A DNA stretch of 64,000 nt, taken from positions 1 to 64,000 of the forward strand of contig JAIXZY010000065.1 of the NCBI GenBank assembly GCA_027489355.1. The letters are read 5' to 3'. This DNA comes from Paracoccaceae bacterium (GTDB lineage Bacteria; Pseudomonadota; Alphaproteobacteria; Rhodobacterales; Rhodobacteraceae). Below, piece by piece: positions 25,856 through 33,776 of this stretch (position 1 is the stretch's first letter; each line of letters begins with the position of its first letter). The position numbers were made by a program, and so were the translations under genes. The notes beneath the pieces were generated by a model, which saw nothing but the letters and a program-made list of their open reading frames with translations, was not told where the DNA came from and searched no databases.

Positions 25856-25882
25856 ATCCTATCGGAAAAACCATAGACTCAA
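25856..25882 (-). promoter_or_regulatory. Candidate internal promoter before the dynamin-like gene
   Basis: Minus-strand TTGAGT (25877-25882) and TAGGAT (25856-25861), only 15 bp apart, which is short. The word TAGGATCA (25854-25861) is shared with the candidate promoter upstream of the FHA gene (30481-30488). No promoter activity is shown. Confidence 0.25.
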
Positions 25883-25960
25883 GTCCCCGCAATCATGTCA
25901 TAAGTTTGGAAAGTGGTCCCAATTGGGCACATTCTTGACGATTCTACGCTCACAATGTCG

Positions 25961-28378
25961 TCACGCCGCCCCTAATGTTTCCAATTCGCGTTTAAGTTGT
26001 AGAAGCAGGGTCAGCGCATCATCTGCGGGTGCATGACCCTTCTCCAGCTGCATCAAGGTGATAAGGTCCATCACCTCTCCCAGATCGCCGTTGATTCGAC
26101 GCAACTCCTCGGACCTTCCGCGCGAGACCAGGCCCTGCACCTGCTCGCCGGTTTCCCGCACATGGTCGAGAATGAGGTCGACCGGGGCCTTCGCCTCGGG
26201 ATCGATTTCTGCCGCAAGTGCCGTCGACCGCGCGACGATCAGCCCAATCGCTTCGGTCACCAGGTGCTGCTCGACATCCGGGACCGTAGCCGCGGCGGCC
26301 GGTGCCGCAGTGACAGGCATAACCCGCGGCGCGATGCGCGGACGCTCCCGGCGCGGCGCCGGTGCATCCGTCTCGCCCCTCGGCTCGCGGCGCATGATTG
26401 CGCTGGGCGAGAACGGGTTCTCCGGGGCTGCCGGCAAAGCAGCGGGCGCCGCAGTCACAACGCGGGGCGATCGCGCAAGGGGCGTGGCCCGCGGCGTCGG
26501 GTCGGTGGGGGCGGCCGTCACGGCAGGCCGAGCGATCGGGGCGCGGTCCAGAAGCCGTGGTCGCGGCGAAGACATGTCCGGCTCCACCTCGGGCGGCGGG
26601 GAGTGTTCCGCCGTCCGCCCCGGCGCCCGGCGCGGTTCGGGAAGCTCCGCCTCTTCTGTCTCGAACGAAGGCGCTTCTTCCGCGGCCCTTGCCTCTTCCT
26701 CCAGCGCCGCTTGCATTTCTTCCGGGGTCGCACGAAGCGCGGAGAGGTCGGGCAGCGGTGCGTCCCGTCCGGGCGCAGCGGGTCTCCGACCGCCAAAGAG
26801 TTGCGGCCGTGGAGTGCGCGGCGCTTCATCCGGCCTCGCTCCAGGCGTGACCGCCCGCGGCGGGCGCAGGCTCGGCGTCGCCTGAACCGGCGCATCGGCC
26901 GGCTCCCGGGCGGCCTGGCTGACCGGGTCATCCACCTCGGCGACCTGCTGGTCTTCTGCCGTCGGCTCGGTGGCTTGTGTTTCCGGCTCCTCGACGGGCG
27001 GCGGACTTACCTCTTCGGGCACCGCCTCCTCGGCCACTGGAGTGGCCGCACTGGCTCGGGGCCGCCGTGAGGCTTCGCCGCGCGCAGCCTCGGGTTCGGG
27101 CGGCGGGGAGGGCGGGGCCTCGGTTTCGGCCTTCGATTTCCAGGTTGTGCGCAGCGGAACGGCAGGGGCCGCAGCCGCGTCGCCATCTGCGGCAACACGC
27201 TTGATCCGGTCCGCAAAGCGCCGTCGGGTGCCAACCTCTGGCTCCGGCGGCAGAACTGCCGGAGGCTCGGGCTCAGGCTCGGGGGTACTTGCGGGCTGGA
27301 CCGCGTCAGGCGCCGCCGCCTCGGCCGGCTCGGCTTCGGTGGCGTCATCCGCCTCCTCGGTCGAAATATCCGTCTCTGGCTCGGGTTCGGACGCGTTCAC
27401 CGGCGCTGGCTCCGCCGAGGCGTCGTCTGACCGCGATTCTTCCGGCACGGGGTCCGGTTCGGTCGCCGGGGGGGCCACCGGATCGGGCGGCGGCGTCCAA
27501 ACCCGCGGCGCCGCTCCCTCGTCCTCGGCAAAGCGTTTCGCCACCAGTTCGCTCGCCTCGACATGGCGCGCCAGCAGAAGTTCCGCCGTGTCCATGTCCG
27601 CCCGACGGCCTGACTGCACGCGGGTCTTGATCGCCGTGATCACGGCCGAGGCACCGCTGTCGCGGAACAGATCGCGGTTCACCGGTCCGCCCGGAGGGGT
27701 CGCCGCCCGGGCCTGCTTGGCTGAAATCGACAGGATCTGCCGGAACTCCTCGCCCGCGCGAAGTTCGACCCGGTCGTGCATCGCCAGCGCCGACTCGCGG
27801 CTTCCGAGGAGGTCGACCTTGGTCAGGAACATGAAGCTGTTGTCCTTGACGGCGTCCGGCAGGCTTTCCCAGACGGCCTGCTCCTTCGGCAGATAGGATG
27901 TGGTGCACCAGATCACGATGTCCGAGCGTTTGCTGGCCCAGGTCGCCGCGCGTTTCTGCTCGGCCTCCATCGGGCCGGCAGAAACCTCAAGCAGGCTGAT
28001 CACCCGCAGCGCCGGAAGGTCCATTTCCAGCGTTACCAGGGCCGGGGCCAGAGGCAGCACCTCGGCCAGGTCGCTTCCGGGCAGAACCTTGGTCGTGCCG
28101 TCGGTCAGGGTGCAGACCATCCGCGCCACGTCGCCATGCTGGACGATGATGGTCGGCAGTCGCAGCGTCTCGGGGACGACGATGGTGCCAACCAGCAGGT
28201 TGAGGATCGACGATTTGCCCGCCCCCGGCAGACCGAGAAGCGCAATGCGCGCGGGGCGTTCCAGCCGCTCGATCAGGCGTTCGGCAGCCTCGGCCGGGCC
28301 GCCGGCAGGCAGAAGCCCCCGATCAAGCGCACGGCCAAGCCGCTGGGCGACTGTCAGATCTCCGTCCGGATTTGCCAT
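25961..28378 (-). CDS. GTPase with long disordered Pro/Glu/Ala linker (805 aa)
   Basis: Three-part protein. Residues 1 to about 285 are a P-loop GTPase: GLPGAGKS (49-56) and TKVD (185-188), but the expected DxxG of G3 reads EVSAGP near residue 130, so hydrolysis may be impaired or altered. Residues about 285-700 are low-complexity, rich in Pro, Glu and Ala, with Arg patches and three VTAAP repeats near the end. Residues about 702-805 form a helical domain (HLVTEAIGLIVARSTALAAE, LILDHVRETGEQVQGLVSRG). Start ATG 28378 is 3 bp after the PP2C gene. Most similar in the window to the 317-residue GTPase. The disordered part offers many Thr-Pro sites for phosphorylation. Confidence 0.85.
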   Translation of the reverse strand: MANPDGDLTVAQRLGRALDRGLLPAGGPAEAAERLIERLERPARIALLGLPGAGKSSILNLLVGTIVVPETLRLPTIIVQHGDVARMVCTLTDGTTKVLPGSDLAEVLPLAPALVTLEMDLPALRVISLLEVSAGPMEAEQKRAATWASKRSDIVIWCTTSYLPKEQAVWESLPDAVKDNSFMFLTKVDLLGSRESALAMHDRVELRAGEEFRQILSISAKQARAATPPGGPVNRDLFRDSGASAVITAIKTRVQSGRRADMDTAELLLARHVEASELVAKRFAEDEGAAPRVWTPPPDPVAPPATEPDPVPEESRSDDASAEPAPVNASEPEPETDISTEEADDATEAEPAEAAAPDAVQPASTPEPEPEPPAVLPPEPEVGTRRRFADRIKRVAADGDAAAAPAVPLRTTWKSKAETEAPPSPPPEPEAARGEASRRPRASAATPVAEEAVPEEVSPPPVEEPETQATEPTAEDQQVAEVDDPVSQAAREPADAPVQATPSLRPPRAVTPGARPDEAPRTPRPQLFGGRRPAAPGRDAPLPDLSALRATPEEMQAALEEEARAAEEAPSFETEEAELPEPRRAPGRTAEHSPPPEVEPDMSSPRPRLLDRAPIARPAVTAAPTDPTPRATPLARSPRVVTAAPAALPAAPENPFSPSAIMRREPRGETDAPAPRRERPRIAPRVMPVTAAPAAAATVPDVEQHLVTEAIGLIVARSTALAAEIDPEAKAPVDLILDHVRETGEQVQGLVSRGRSEELRRINGDLGEVMDLITLMQLEKGHAPADDALTLLLQLKRELETLGAA

Positions 28379-28381
28379 GAC

Positions 28382-29446
28382 TTACTTTATGACGGTGACT
28401 CGTCGTGGCCGCAACCGTACAGGGGACAAATCCTCAACCGTGGGGTCAGGGTTGCTTTCCTGCACCGCCTCGACCACCTGGCGCGGCGCGCGCGCCACGC
28501 GGGCCGCGGGAAGCGGCGCGGGCACCGGGTGGGCCGCTGGCTCGGCCCCCTCGCCCGGAAGCCGGACCGTCGCAGGCGCGACTGTCGTCAGCCGCCGCGG
28601 CCGAGCGACTGCCGCCGACGGGCCGCGCGGCCGACCGTCCTGCGCGCGGGCCGAGGCATCGTTCACCTTGATCACGGTGAAGCTGATGTTGTCCTGGTCG
28701 GGATCGTCCAGCCGGTTCAGCTCGTCCAGAAGCCGTTCCACGATCTCGGTCGACCGGGCCTTGCGATACCGGGCCAGCACTTTCTCGATCTGGGCATTGG
28801 TCAGGAACTGCAGCCCGTCCGACGAACAGACCACGATATCCCCGGCCTTCAGCTCGAACGGCTTCGTCGGGCAGTCGATCTTCGGAATCCGCGTCCCCAT
28901 CAGGACCGAGATCAGGCAGTTGCGGTCGGGGTGGTTCGCGGCCACCTTGGGGTCCATCAGCCCGGACTTCACCATGAAGTCGATCTGCGGCGCCATCGAG
29001 TGGTCTTCGTTCAGCTGGCTCAGGCGGCCATTGCGGAACAGGAACAGCGGCGAATCCCCCACCGAGATCCACCAGAGCCGGTTCTCGACCAGCGCCGGAA
29101 CGACAAGGGTGGCCCCCATCCCTTCGGTTTCAGGGTGGCTGCGCGTGTGCTGGCGCAAGGTGTCGTTCGCCAGTTCGGCCACGCTGCGCAGGATTTCCGG
29201 CGCACGCGCCTCGAACCCCGAGACGTCGGCGAAATGGAACTTCAGCTCGCTGAACACCTCGGTCAGGACGATCTTGGACGCCACGTCCCCCGCCGCATGT
29301 CCGCCCATGCCGTCTGCCAGCACCACGAAGCCGGCTTCTGCCCCTACCGGGAAATCCGCGGTGATCGCATCTTCCTGGTAATCGCGCGCGCCCTGGCTGA
29401 TGCCGGACGCCACGTCATAGCGTGGCTCACGCGATCGCCATATCAT
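28382..29446 (-). CDS. PP2C-family Ser/Thr protein phosphatase with basic C-terminal tail
   Basis: 354-residue metal-dependent phosphatase. Catalytic blocks: RDYQEDA (D26), VVLADGMGGHAAGD (D45, G46), GDSPLFLFRNG, CSSDGL (208-212) and DPDQDNISF (D252, N253), so all four metal-binding aspartate positions appear intact. The tail from about residue 262 is Pro/Arg-rich and probably disordered, e.g. RLTTVAPATVRLPGEG. It would reverse Ser/Thr phosphorylation read by the neighbouring FHA protein. ATG 29446 overlaps the FHA gene by 20 bp and follows GGAG. No Ser/Thr kinase gene is present in the window. Confidence 0.93.
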   Translation of the reverse strand: MIWRSREPRYDVASGISQGARDYQEDAITADFPVGAEAGFVVLADGMGGHAAGDVASKIVLTEVFSELKFHFADVSGFEARAPEILRSVAELANDTLRQHTRSHPETEGMGATLVVPALVENRLWWISVGDSPLFLFRNGRLSQLNEDHSMAPQIDFMVKSGLMDPKVAANHPDRNCLISVLMGTRIPKIDCPTKPFELKAGDIVVCSSDGLQFLTNAQIEKVLARYRKARSTEIVERLLDELNRLDDPDQDNISFTVIKVNDASARAQDGRPRGPSAAVARPRRLTTVAPATVRLPGEGAEPAAHPVPAPLPAARVARAPRQVVEAVQESNPDPTVEDLSPVRLRPRRVTVIK

Positions 29447-30254
29447 TGCCGTCTCCTTCGGACCCGACCGCCGACCAGTTGAAGTCGGGCGTACACAATA
29501 CCTTCAACACAGGCGTCGTCTCGCCGATCTGGATCACATCCCCATCCCCCACCACCGAGGTCGTGAGCAGCGGCTTGCCGTTCAGGCGCACCAGGTTCGA
29601 CTTGCCTCCGTGGCCCAGGTGGAACTGGTGCGTAAGCGGATCATAGGCAATCGCCGCGTGATGCTGGCGCGAGATCGCCATATCGCCGAAGTCCAGCGCG
29701 ATGGTCTGGTCCGCGCCACGGCCGATCTGCGATACCCCCCGCATCACCGGAAACGCCGCGCCGCGCCCCGGGCCCGAGGTGATGACCAGCCAGCCCGTCG
29801 GGTACATCACCACGCCCGCCTTGTCGCCCGGTTCGATCGAATCGTCCATGCGACCCTCATCGAACAGCGGCACCACGGCGGCAGGCTGCGGCTCGAACCC
29901 CAGGACGCGCGTCTTGATCCGGGTCGCGCGGCGCCTTGCACCCGCATCCGCCGCAACTTCGCGCGCGGGGGTTGGCACCGGGGCGGCGGGCGGAACCGGC
30001 TCTTCCTCAAGCTCCCAGATATTGACGGCGGGGGTGGGCCCCTCCTTGGCGACCACCGCGCTGTGCGGGGTCTGCGTCAGCACCTCTGGCGCGCCATCGG
30101 CCAGCTTCGGGAAACGCCCGGCCGCCGGGCCGGTGCCCTGCGCAACCGACTGGACCGCGGCCTTCGTGGCCTGGATCTGGTCATCCTCGCTGCCATCGAA
30201 GCGCGCCGCCCGCTTTCTCGAGGACCGTCCGAAAAGCCAGCCGAAGAGGTTCAT
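29427..30254 (-). CDS. FHA-domain protein, first gene of the PP2C/GTPase cluster
   Basis: 275-residue cytosolic protein. The C-terminal half (about 152-255) is a forkhead-associated domain, a phosphothreonine reader: VSQIGRGADQTIALDFGD (R179), SRQHHAAI (S195, H198) and NLVRLNGKPL (N225) hold the expected phosphopeptide contacts. The N-terminal 150 residues are variable, begin with a short hydrophobic/basic stretch (MNLFGWLFGRSSRKRAAR) that could contact membrane, and carry RATRIKTRVLGFEPQ, a Thr-rich basic motif that might itself be a phosphosite (inference). ATG 30254 follows GGAG at 8 bp. It heads the cluster and would link phosphorylation state to the GTPases. Confidence 0.92.
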   Translation of the reverse strand: MNLFGWLFGRSSRKRAARFDGSEDDQIQATKAAVQSVAQGTGPAAGRFPKLADGAPEVLTQTPHSAVVAKEGPTPAVNIWELEEEPVPPAAPVPTPAREVAADAGARRRATRIKTRVLGFEPQPAAVVPLFDEGRMDDSIEPGDKAGVVMYPTGWLVITSGPGRGAAFPVMRGVSQIGRGADQTIALDFGDMAISRQHHAAIAYDPLTHQFHLGHGGKSNLVRLNGKPLLTTSVVGDGDVIQIGETTPVLKVLCTPDFNWSAVGSEGDGNDMAIA

Positions 30255-30482
30255 GTTCCGTACTCCGTCCCGGGGAGAGCCCGGGGTTCATCGATGATCG
30301 CCCGGTTCAGGTTACCAAGGCCTCAACGCGCCCGGGTCCCAACCGCCACCTTGCATTCAAACCCACCCACAGCCTGCGAACCTGCAACCGCCAGACGGCG
30401 TCGTGACCCGACCGGAACGCATTGAAACGACGCGCCAATCCTGTCCATGACCGGAATATTCAGGAACTTTGTCCAAAAAATG

Positions 30483-30510
30483 ATCCTAATTCGGTCATTT
30501 CACGGATCAA
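30483..30510 (-). promoter_or_regulatory. Candidate promoter upstream of the FHA-PP2C-GTPase operon
   Basis: Minus-strand TTGATC (30505-30510) and TAGGAT (30483-30488), 16 bp apart, in the 270-bp gap between the polyprenyl synthase gene and the FHA gene. It would leave a leader of about 220 nt. The remainder of the gap shows only a CCCGGG hairpin near the FHA start. Confidence 0.3.
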
Positions 30511-30524
30511 GCATCACGTTGCGG

Positions 30525-31541
30525 TCAGGCCACCCGGCTTACGACAAATTCCGCAAGTGAGGAAAGAATGTCGCGCAACGGATGCGGCGGCAGCTTGCCG
30601 ATCGCAACCTTGGCCCGGTCCGCCCAGGCAAGCGCATCCGCACGGCAGGCGGATATGGTGTCATGGCGCTGCAGAACCGTCATGGCCTCTTCCAGATCGC
30701 CGTCGCGCTGGTCGCCCTTTTCGATCACACGGGTCCAGAAGGCACGCTCCTCCGGGGTGGCACGGGCAACTGCCTTGATCAACGGCAGCGTCAGTTTCCG
30801 TTCCCGGAAGTCGTCGCCCGTGTTCTTGCCGATCACCGCGGCCGAGCCGCCGTAATCCAGCATGTCATCGACGATCTGGAAGGCGATGCCAAGCGCGTCG
30901 CCATAGTCGCGCAAAGCGGTGATCTGCGCTGCGCTGGCTTTGGCGATCTCTCCGCCCACCTCGGTCGCCGCAGCGAACAGCGCGGCGGTCTTGCCCCGGA
31001 TGACTTGCAGATAGATCGCTTCATCCGTTCGCAGATCCTGCGCCGCCGTCAGCTGCAGCACCTCGCCCTCGGCGATCGTGGCACTGGCATTCGCGAGGAT
31101 GTCCAGGACCCGGAGATTGCCGGTTTCGACCATCAGCTGGAAACTGCGGGCGAAGAGGTAATCCCCGACCAGCACCGAGGACTTGTTGTCCCACAACAGG
31201 TTGGCCGTCGGGCGCCCCCGCCGGCGCTGGCTTTCGTCGACCACGTCGTCATGCAAAAGCGTTGCCGTGTGAATGAACTCGACCGTCGCGGCCAGCTTGA
31301 CATGGTCCTGCCCCGCATAGCCCAGCATCCGCGCCGCAGCCAGCGTCAGAAGCGGACGCAGCCGCTTGCCCCCGGCCTCGACCAGGTGGGCGGTGACTTC
31401 GGGGATGCGGGGCGCGTGTTCGCTGGCCATCCGCGCGCGGATCAGCGCGTTGACAGCAGCCATGTCCTCGGCCAGCTCGGCGCTCAGCCGGTCCTGCGGC
31501 GCCATCGCCTTGTTGCCTGCCGTCTCGCCCGCTCCGTCCAT
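30525..31541 (-). CDS. ispB: Trans-polyprenyl diphosphate synthase (octa/decaprenyl type)
   Basis: Chain-elongating prenyltransferase of 338 residues that makes the long isoprenoid side chain of ubiquinone. Both Asp-rich motifs are visible: LLHDDVVDE (DDVVD, residues 98-102) and FQIVDDMLDY. Also typical are GGKRLRPLLTLAAARML and VLVGDYLFARSF. Chain length cannot be read directly; Rhodobacterales usually make Q10. ATG 31541 was chosen; ATG 31505 (MAPQDRL) is possible. It diverges from a DUF2007 gene with only 48 bp between, which must hold both promoters. Confidence 0.92.
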   Translation of the reverse strand: MDGAGETAGNKAMAPQDRLSAELAEDMAAVNALIRARMASEHAPRIPEVTAHLVEAGGKRLRPLLTLAAARMLGYAGQDHVKLAATVEFIHTATLLHDDVVDESQRRRGRPTANLLWDNKSSVLVGDYLFARSFQLMVETGNLRVLDILANASATIAEGEVLQLTAAQDLRTDEAIYLQVIRGKTAALFAAATEVGGEIAKASAAQITALRDYGDALGIAFQIVDDMLDYGGSAAVIGKNTGDDFRERKLTLPLIKAVARATPEERAFWTRVIEKGDQRDGDLEEAMTVLQRHDTISACRADALAWADRAKVAIGKLPPHPLRDILSSLAEFVVSRVA

Positions 31542-31589
31542 GCGCCTGCCGCCCTTGCCCCGCGCGAAGGGCGGGATTAACTGAAAACC

Positions 31590-31805
31590 ATGAAGGAACT
31601 TCTGCGCACGACCGACCCCACGGTGATCGCCTTCGCCACGGTCCTTCTTGAGGGCGAGGGTATAGCGGCCTTTCCGTTGGACGTCCACATGAGCGTCCTG
31701 GACGGCAGCCTGGGGATCCTGCCGCGCCGCCTGATGGTGGCGGACCGCGACCACTTCCGCGCCACGGCCATCCTGCGCGACAACGACGTGCCGCTCGGGA
31801 CATGA
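31590..31805 (+). CDS. DUF2007 family small protein
   Basis: 71-residue cytosolic protein of the DUF2007 group (putative signal-transducing, PII-like fold). The pattern MKELLRTTDPTVIAFATVLL then EGEGIAAFPLDVHMSVLDG and RLMVADRDHFRATAILRD is typical, with the DGSLGILPRRLMV block. Function is unknown. The stop overlaps the methyltransferase ATG (ATGA), a linkage common in Rhodobacterales. Confidence 0.85.
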   Translation: MKELLRTTDPTVIAFATVLLEGEGIAAFPLDVHMSVLDGSLGILPRRLMVADRDHFRATAILRDNDVPLGT

Positions 31806-32563
31806 TCTTCGCCGAGGATCAGCTCTCGGACGACAAGTTCCTGTGCGGTCGCCTGCGCCTGTGGCAACCGGTCAAGGGCTACCGCGCCGCGACCGACCCG
31901 GTGCTGCTTGCTGCCGCCTGCCCCGCAAAGCCGGGCGAGTCCGTGCTGGACCTTGGCTGCGGGGCCGGCGCTGCGACACTCTGCCTTGGGCATCGCGTGC
32001 CGGGTCTTGCGCTGGCGGGGCTGGAGCTGCAACCGGCCTATGCCGACCTCGCCCGGCGCAACGCCGAGCGGAACGGGATCGTGCTTGAGGTCCACGAGGG
32101 TGACCTCAATCATATGCCCCGGCCACTTCGCCGCGACTTCGACCACGTCATCGCGAACCCGCCCTATTACCACGCCAAAGGAAGCCCCTCCCCGGTCGCC
32201 GCGCGCGCCCAGGCGATGCAGGTCGACACGCCGCTTTCGGACTGGGTTGTCGCCGCCACGCGCCGCCTCCGCCCCGGCGGCTGGCTGACCCTGATCTGCG
32301 GCACCGACGGCCTGCCCGAGGTGCTGTCCGCCCTTGACCCCAAGCTTGGCTCAGCCGCCGTCCTTCCCCTTGCCCCGCGTGAGGGGCGCCCCGCGCTCCG
32401 TGTGATCGTCCAGGCCCGCAAGGGGGGCCGCGCGCCCTTCCGCCTGCTTGCCCCCTTCGTCATCCACGCGGGCGCCGCCCATGACGGCGACCGGGAAAGC
32501 TACACGCCGGCCGCCAACGCCGTGTTGCGGGATGGCGCCGACCTCCTCGCGCCATTCCGCTGA
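31802..32563 (+). CDS. tRNA1(Val) adenine-N6-methyltransferase-like protein (TrmN6 family)
   Basis: 253-residue SAM-dependent methyltransferase. SAM-binding motif I is SVLDLGCGAGAATLCLG, the acidic loop is LAGLELQPAYADLARRNAE, and the amino-methyltransferase catalytic motif is NPPYYH. The N-terminal FLCGRLRLWQPVKGYRAATD is characteristic of TrmN6/YfiC proteins, which methylate A37 of tRNA-Val. The exact target in this organism is inferred. Coupled to the DUF2007 gene by ATGA overlap. Confidence 0.87.
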   Translation: MIFAEDQLSDDKFLCGRLRLWQPVKGYRAATDPVLLAAACPAKPGESVLDLGCGAGAATLCLGHRVPGLALAGLELQPAYADLARRNAERNGIVLEVHEGDLNHMPRPLRRDFDHVIANPPYYHAKGSPSPVAARAQAMQVDTPLSDWVVAATRRLRPGGWLTLICGTDGLPEVLSALDPKLGSAAVLPLAPREGRPALRVIVQARKGGRAPFRLLAPFVIHAGAAHDGDRESYTPAANAVLRDGADLLAPFR

Positions 32564-32658
32564 ATTCTCCGCATCATTCTGTCACATCACCGTAACAGTG
32601 GATGACACGACTCGGCATTCGTGCTGCACTTGCCCTGCCAACAAGCAAGGAGGGATCC

Positions 32659-32826
32659 ATGACGGTCGCATCGCATCTGGTGGAATTGCGCAGGAAGCAC
32701 GAAACCCTCTCGGAAATGGTCGAGCAGGCTCAGCGCAGCCCCGGGGTGGATGATCTCAAGATCGCCGAACTGAAGAAGCAGAAGCTGAAGCTGAAGGAGG
32801 AGATTACCCGCCTCAGCGCCCATTAA
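32659..32826 (+). CDS. YdcH/DUF465 family small coiled-coil protein
   Basis: 55-residue protein TVASHLVELRRKHETLSEMV, then LKIAELKKQKLKLKEEITRL, a short helical hairpin rich in Lys and Glu as in YdcH/DUF465. Function unknown. The ATG at 32659 follows a strong AAGGAGG. It is preceded by 95 bp of non-coding DNA and its TAA overlaps the TAA of the convergent transporter gene. Confidence 0.88.
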   Translation: MTVASHLVELRRKHETLSEMVEQAQRSPGVDDLKIAELKKQKLKLKEEITRLSAH

Positions 32827-33683
32827 CCCTTTCCGGCGCTGGCTTTCGCGGCCAGCGCCGCCCCGCCGGCGATCAGGGCCGCCGCCAGGGCGATCGTCCA
32901 GGTCGGCTCCGCGATCCCCGCCGCGACCAGCGCAAGCGTGGACAGAAGCGGTGCCGCATATGAGGCGACGCCCAGAAGCTGGATGTCACCGCGTTTCATC
33001 CCGATGTCCCAGGTGAAGAAGGCCGCGCCTACCGGCCCGATCCCCAGCGCCAGCACCGCCGCCCAGCCCATTCCATCCTGCGGCCAGACCGTCTCTTCCA
33101 GGGCCAGGTGCGAGACTACCGACAGCGCGGCCGTCGCCAGGCAATAGACCGTCACGCTTTCCGTTGGCACTGTCCCCAACCGGCGCGAGAGCACCGAATA
33201 GCCCGCCCAGGTCAGCGCGCAGCCGAAGGCCAGGATCAGCCCCAGCGCCGAGCCCTCGCCCTCTCCCCCGCGCCCCAGCACGATCAACGCCGCCCCCGCA
33301 AAGGCGACCAGCGCGCCGATGACATGCGGCGCCCGCAGCCGCTCGCCCGGTAGCAGACCCGACAGCAGCACGATGAACAGCGGCCAGAGATAGGCGATCA
33401 GCCCCGTCTCGGCCGCAGGGGCCAGGCGGAAGGCGGTAAAATACAGCAGGTGATAGCCGAATAGCCCGATGGTCCCGAAAGCATAAACCTTCCAGTTGAT
33501 GCCGCGCAGCACCCCGAATCCGGTCCGCGCGGTCCAGACCAGGCCGATCAGCCCGCCGATCCCAAAGCACAAGGCGTTCAGCAGCAGCGGCGGAACCGGA
33601 GCGCTTCCGATGGTGAACAGCGCCAGAAGCGACCACATCAGCACGGCCGAAAAGCCGATCAGCGTTGCGCGTGCCTTGGTCAC
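32823..33683 (-). CDS. EamA-family (DMT) transporter
   Basis: Inner-membrane permease of 286 residues with about ten hydrophobic helices in two EamA halves (TLIGFSAVLMWSLLALFTIG; ALGLILAFGCALTWAGYSVL). Related proteins such as YddG export aromatic amino acids or other metabolites; the substrate here is unknown. I chose the GTG at 33681-33683 (TKARATLIG) because GGAGGG precedes it by about six bases; the longer frame to 33728 has no such site. Converges with the DUF465 gene, the stop codons overlapping. Confidence 0.88.
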   Translation of the reverse strand: MTKARATLIGFSAVLMWSLLALFTIGSAPVPPLLLNALCFGIGGLIGLVWTARTGFGVLRGINWKVYAFGTIGLFGYHLLYFTAFRLAPAAETGLIAYLWPLFIVLLSGLLPGERLRAPHVIGALVAFAGAALIVLGRGGEGEGSALGLILAFGCALTWAGYSVLSRRLGTVPTESVTVYCLATAALSVVSHLALEETVWPQDGMGWAAVLALGIGPVGAAFFTWDIGMKRGDIQLLGVASYAAPLLSTLALVAAGIAEPTWTIALAAALIAGGAALAAKASAGKG

Positions 33684-33726
33684 CTTGCCCTCCGCGGTGT
33701 TTGGCGCTGCATAACCGGCGGCTGGC

Positions 33727-33756
33727 AAAAGGAAAAGGCCGCCCCGAAGGACGGCC
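33727..33756 (-). terminator. Intrinsic terminator of phbB
   Basis: On the minus strand GGCCGTCC-TTCG-GGGCGGCC (8-bp stem with one G-T pair, UUCG tetraloop, 33737-33756), followed by TTTTCCTTTT. It lies 20 bp after the phbB stop, between it and the EamA gene. Confidence 0.85.
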
Positions 33757-33776
33757 CCTCGTGCGATGTCAGCGGC

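Noticed and set aside
21531-30254. Reading the FHA/PP2C genes as part of a type VI secretion locus
   Set aside because: No Tss, Hcp, VgrG or ClpV genes are present; the partners are GTPases instead.
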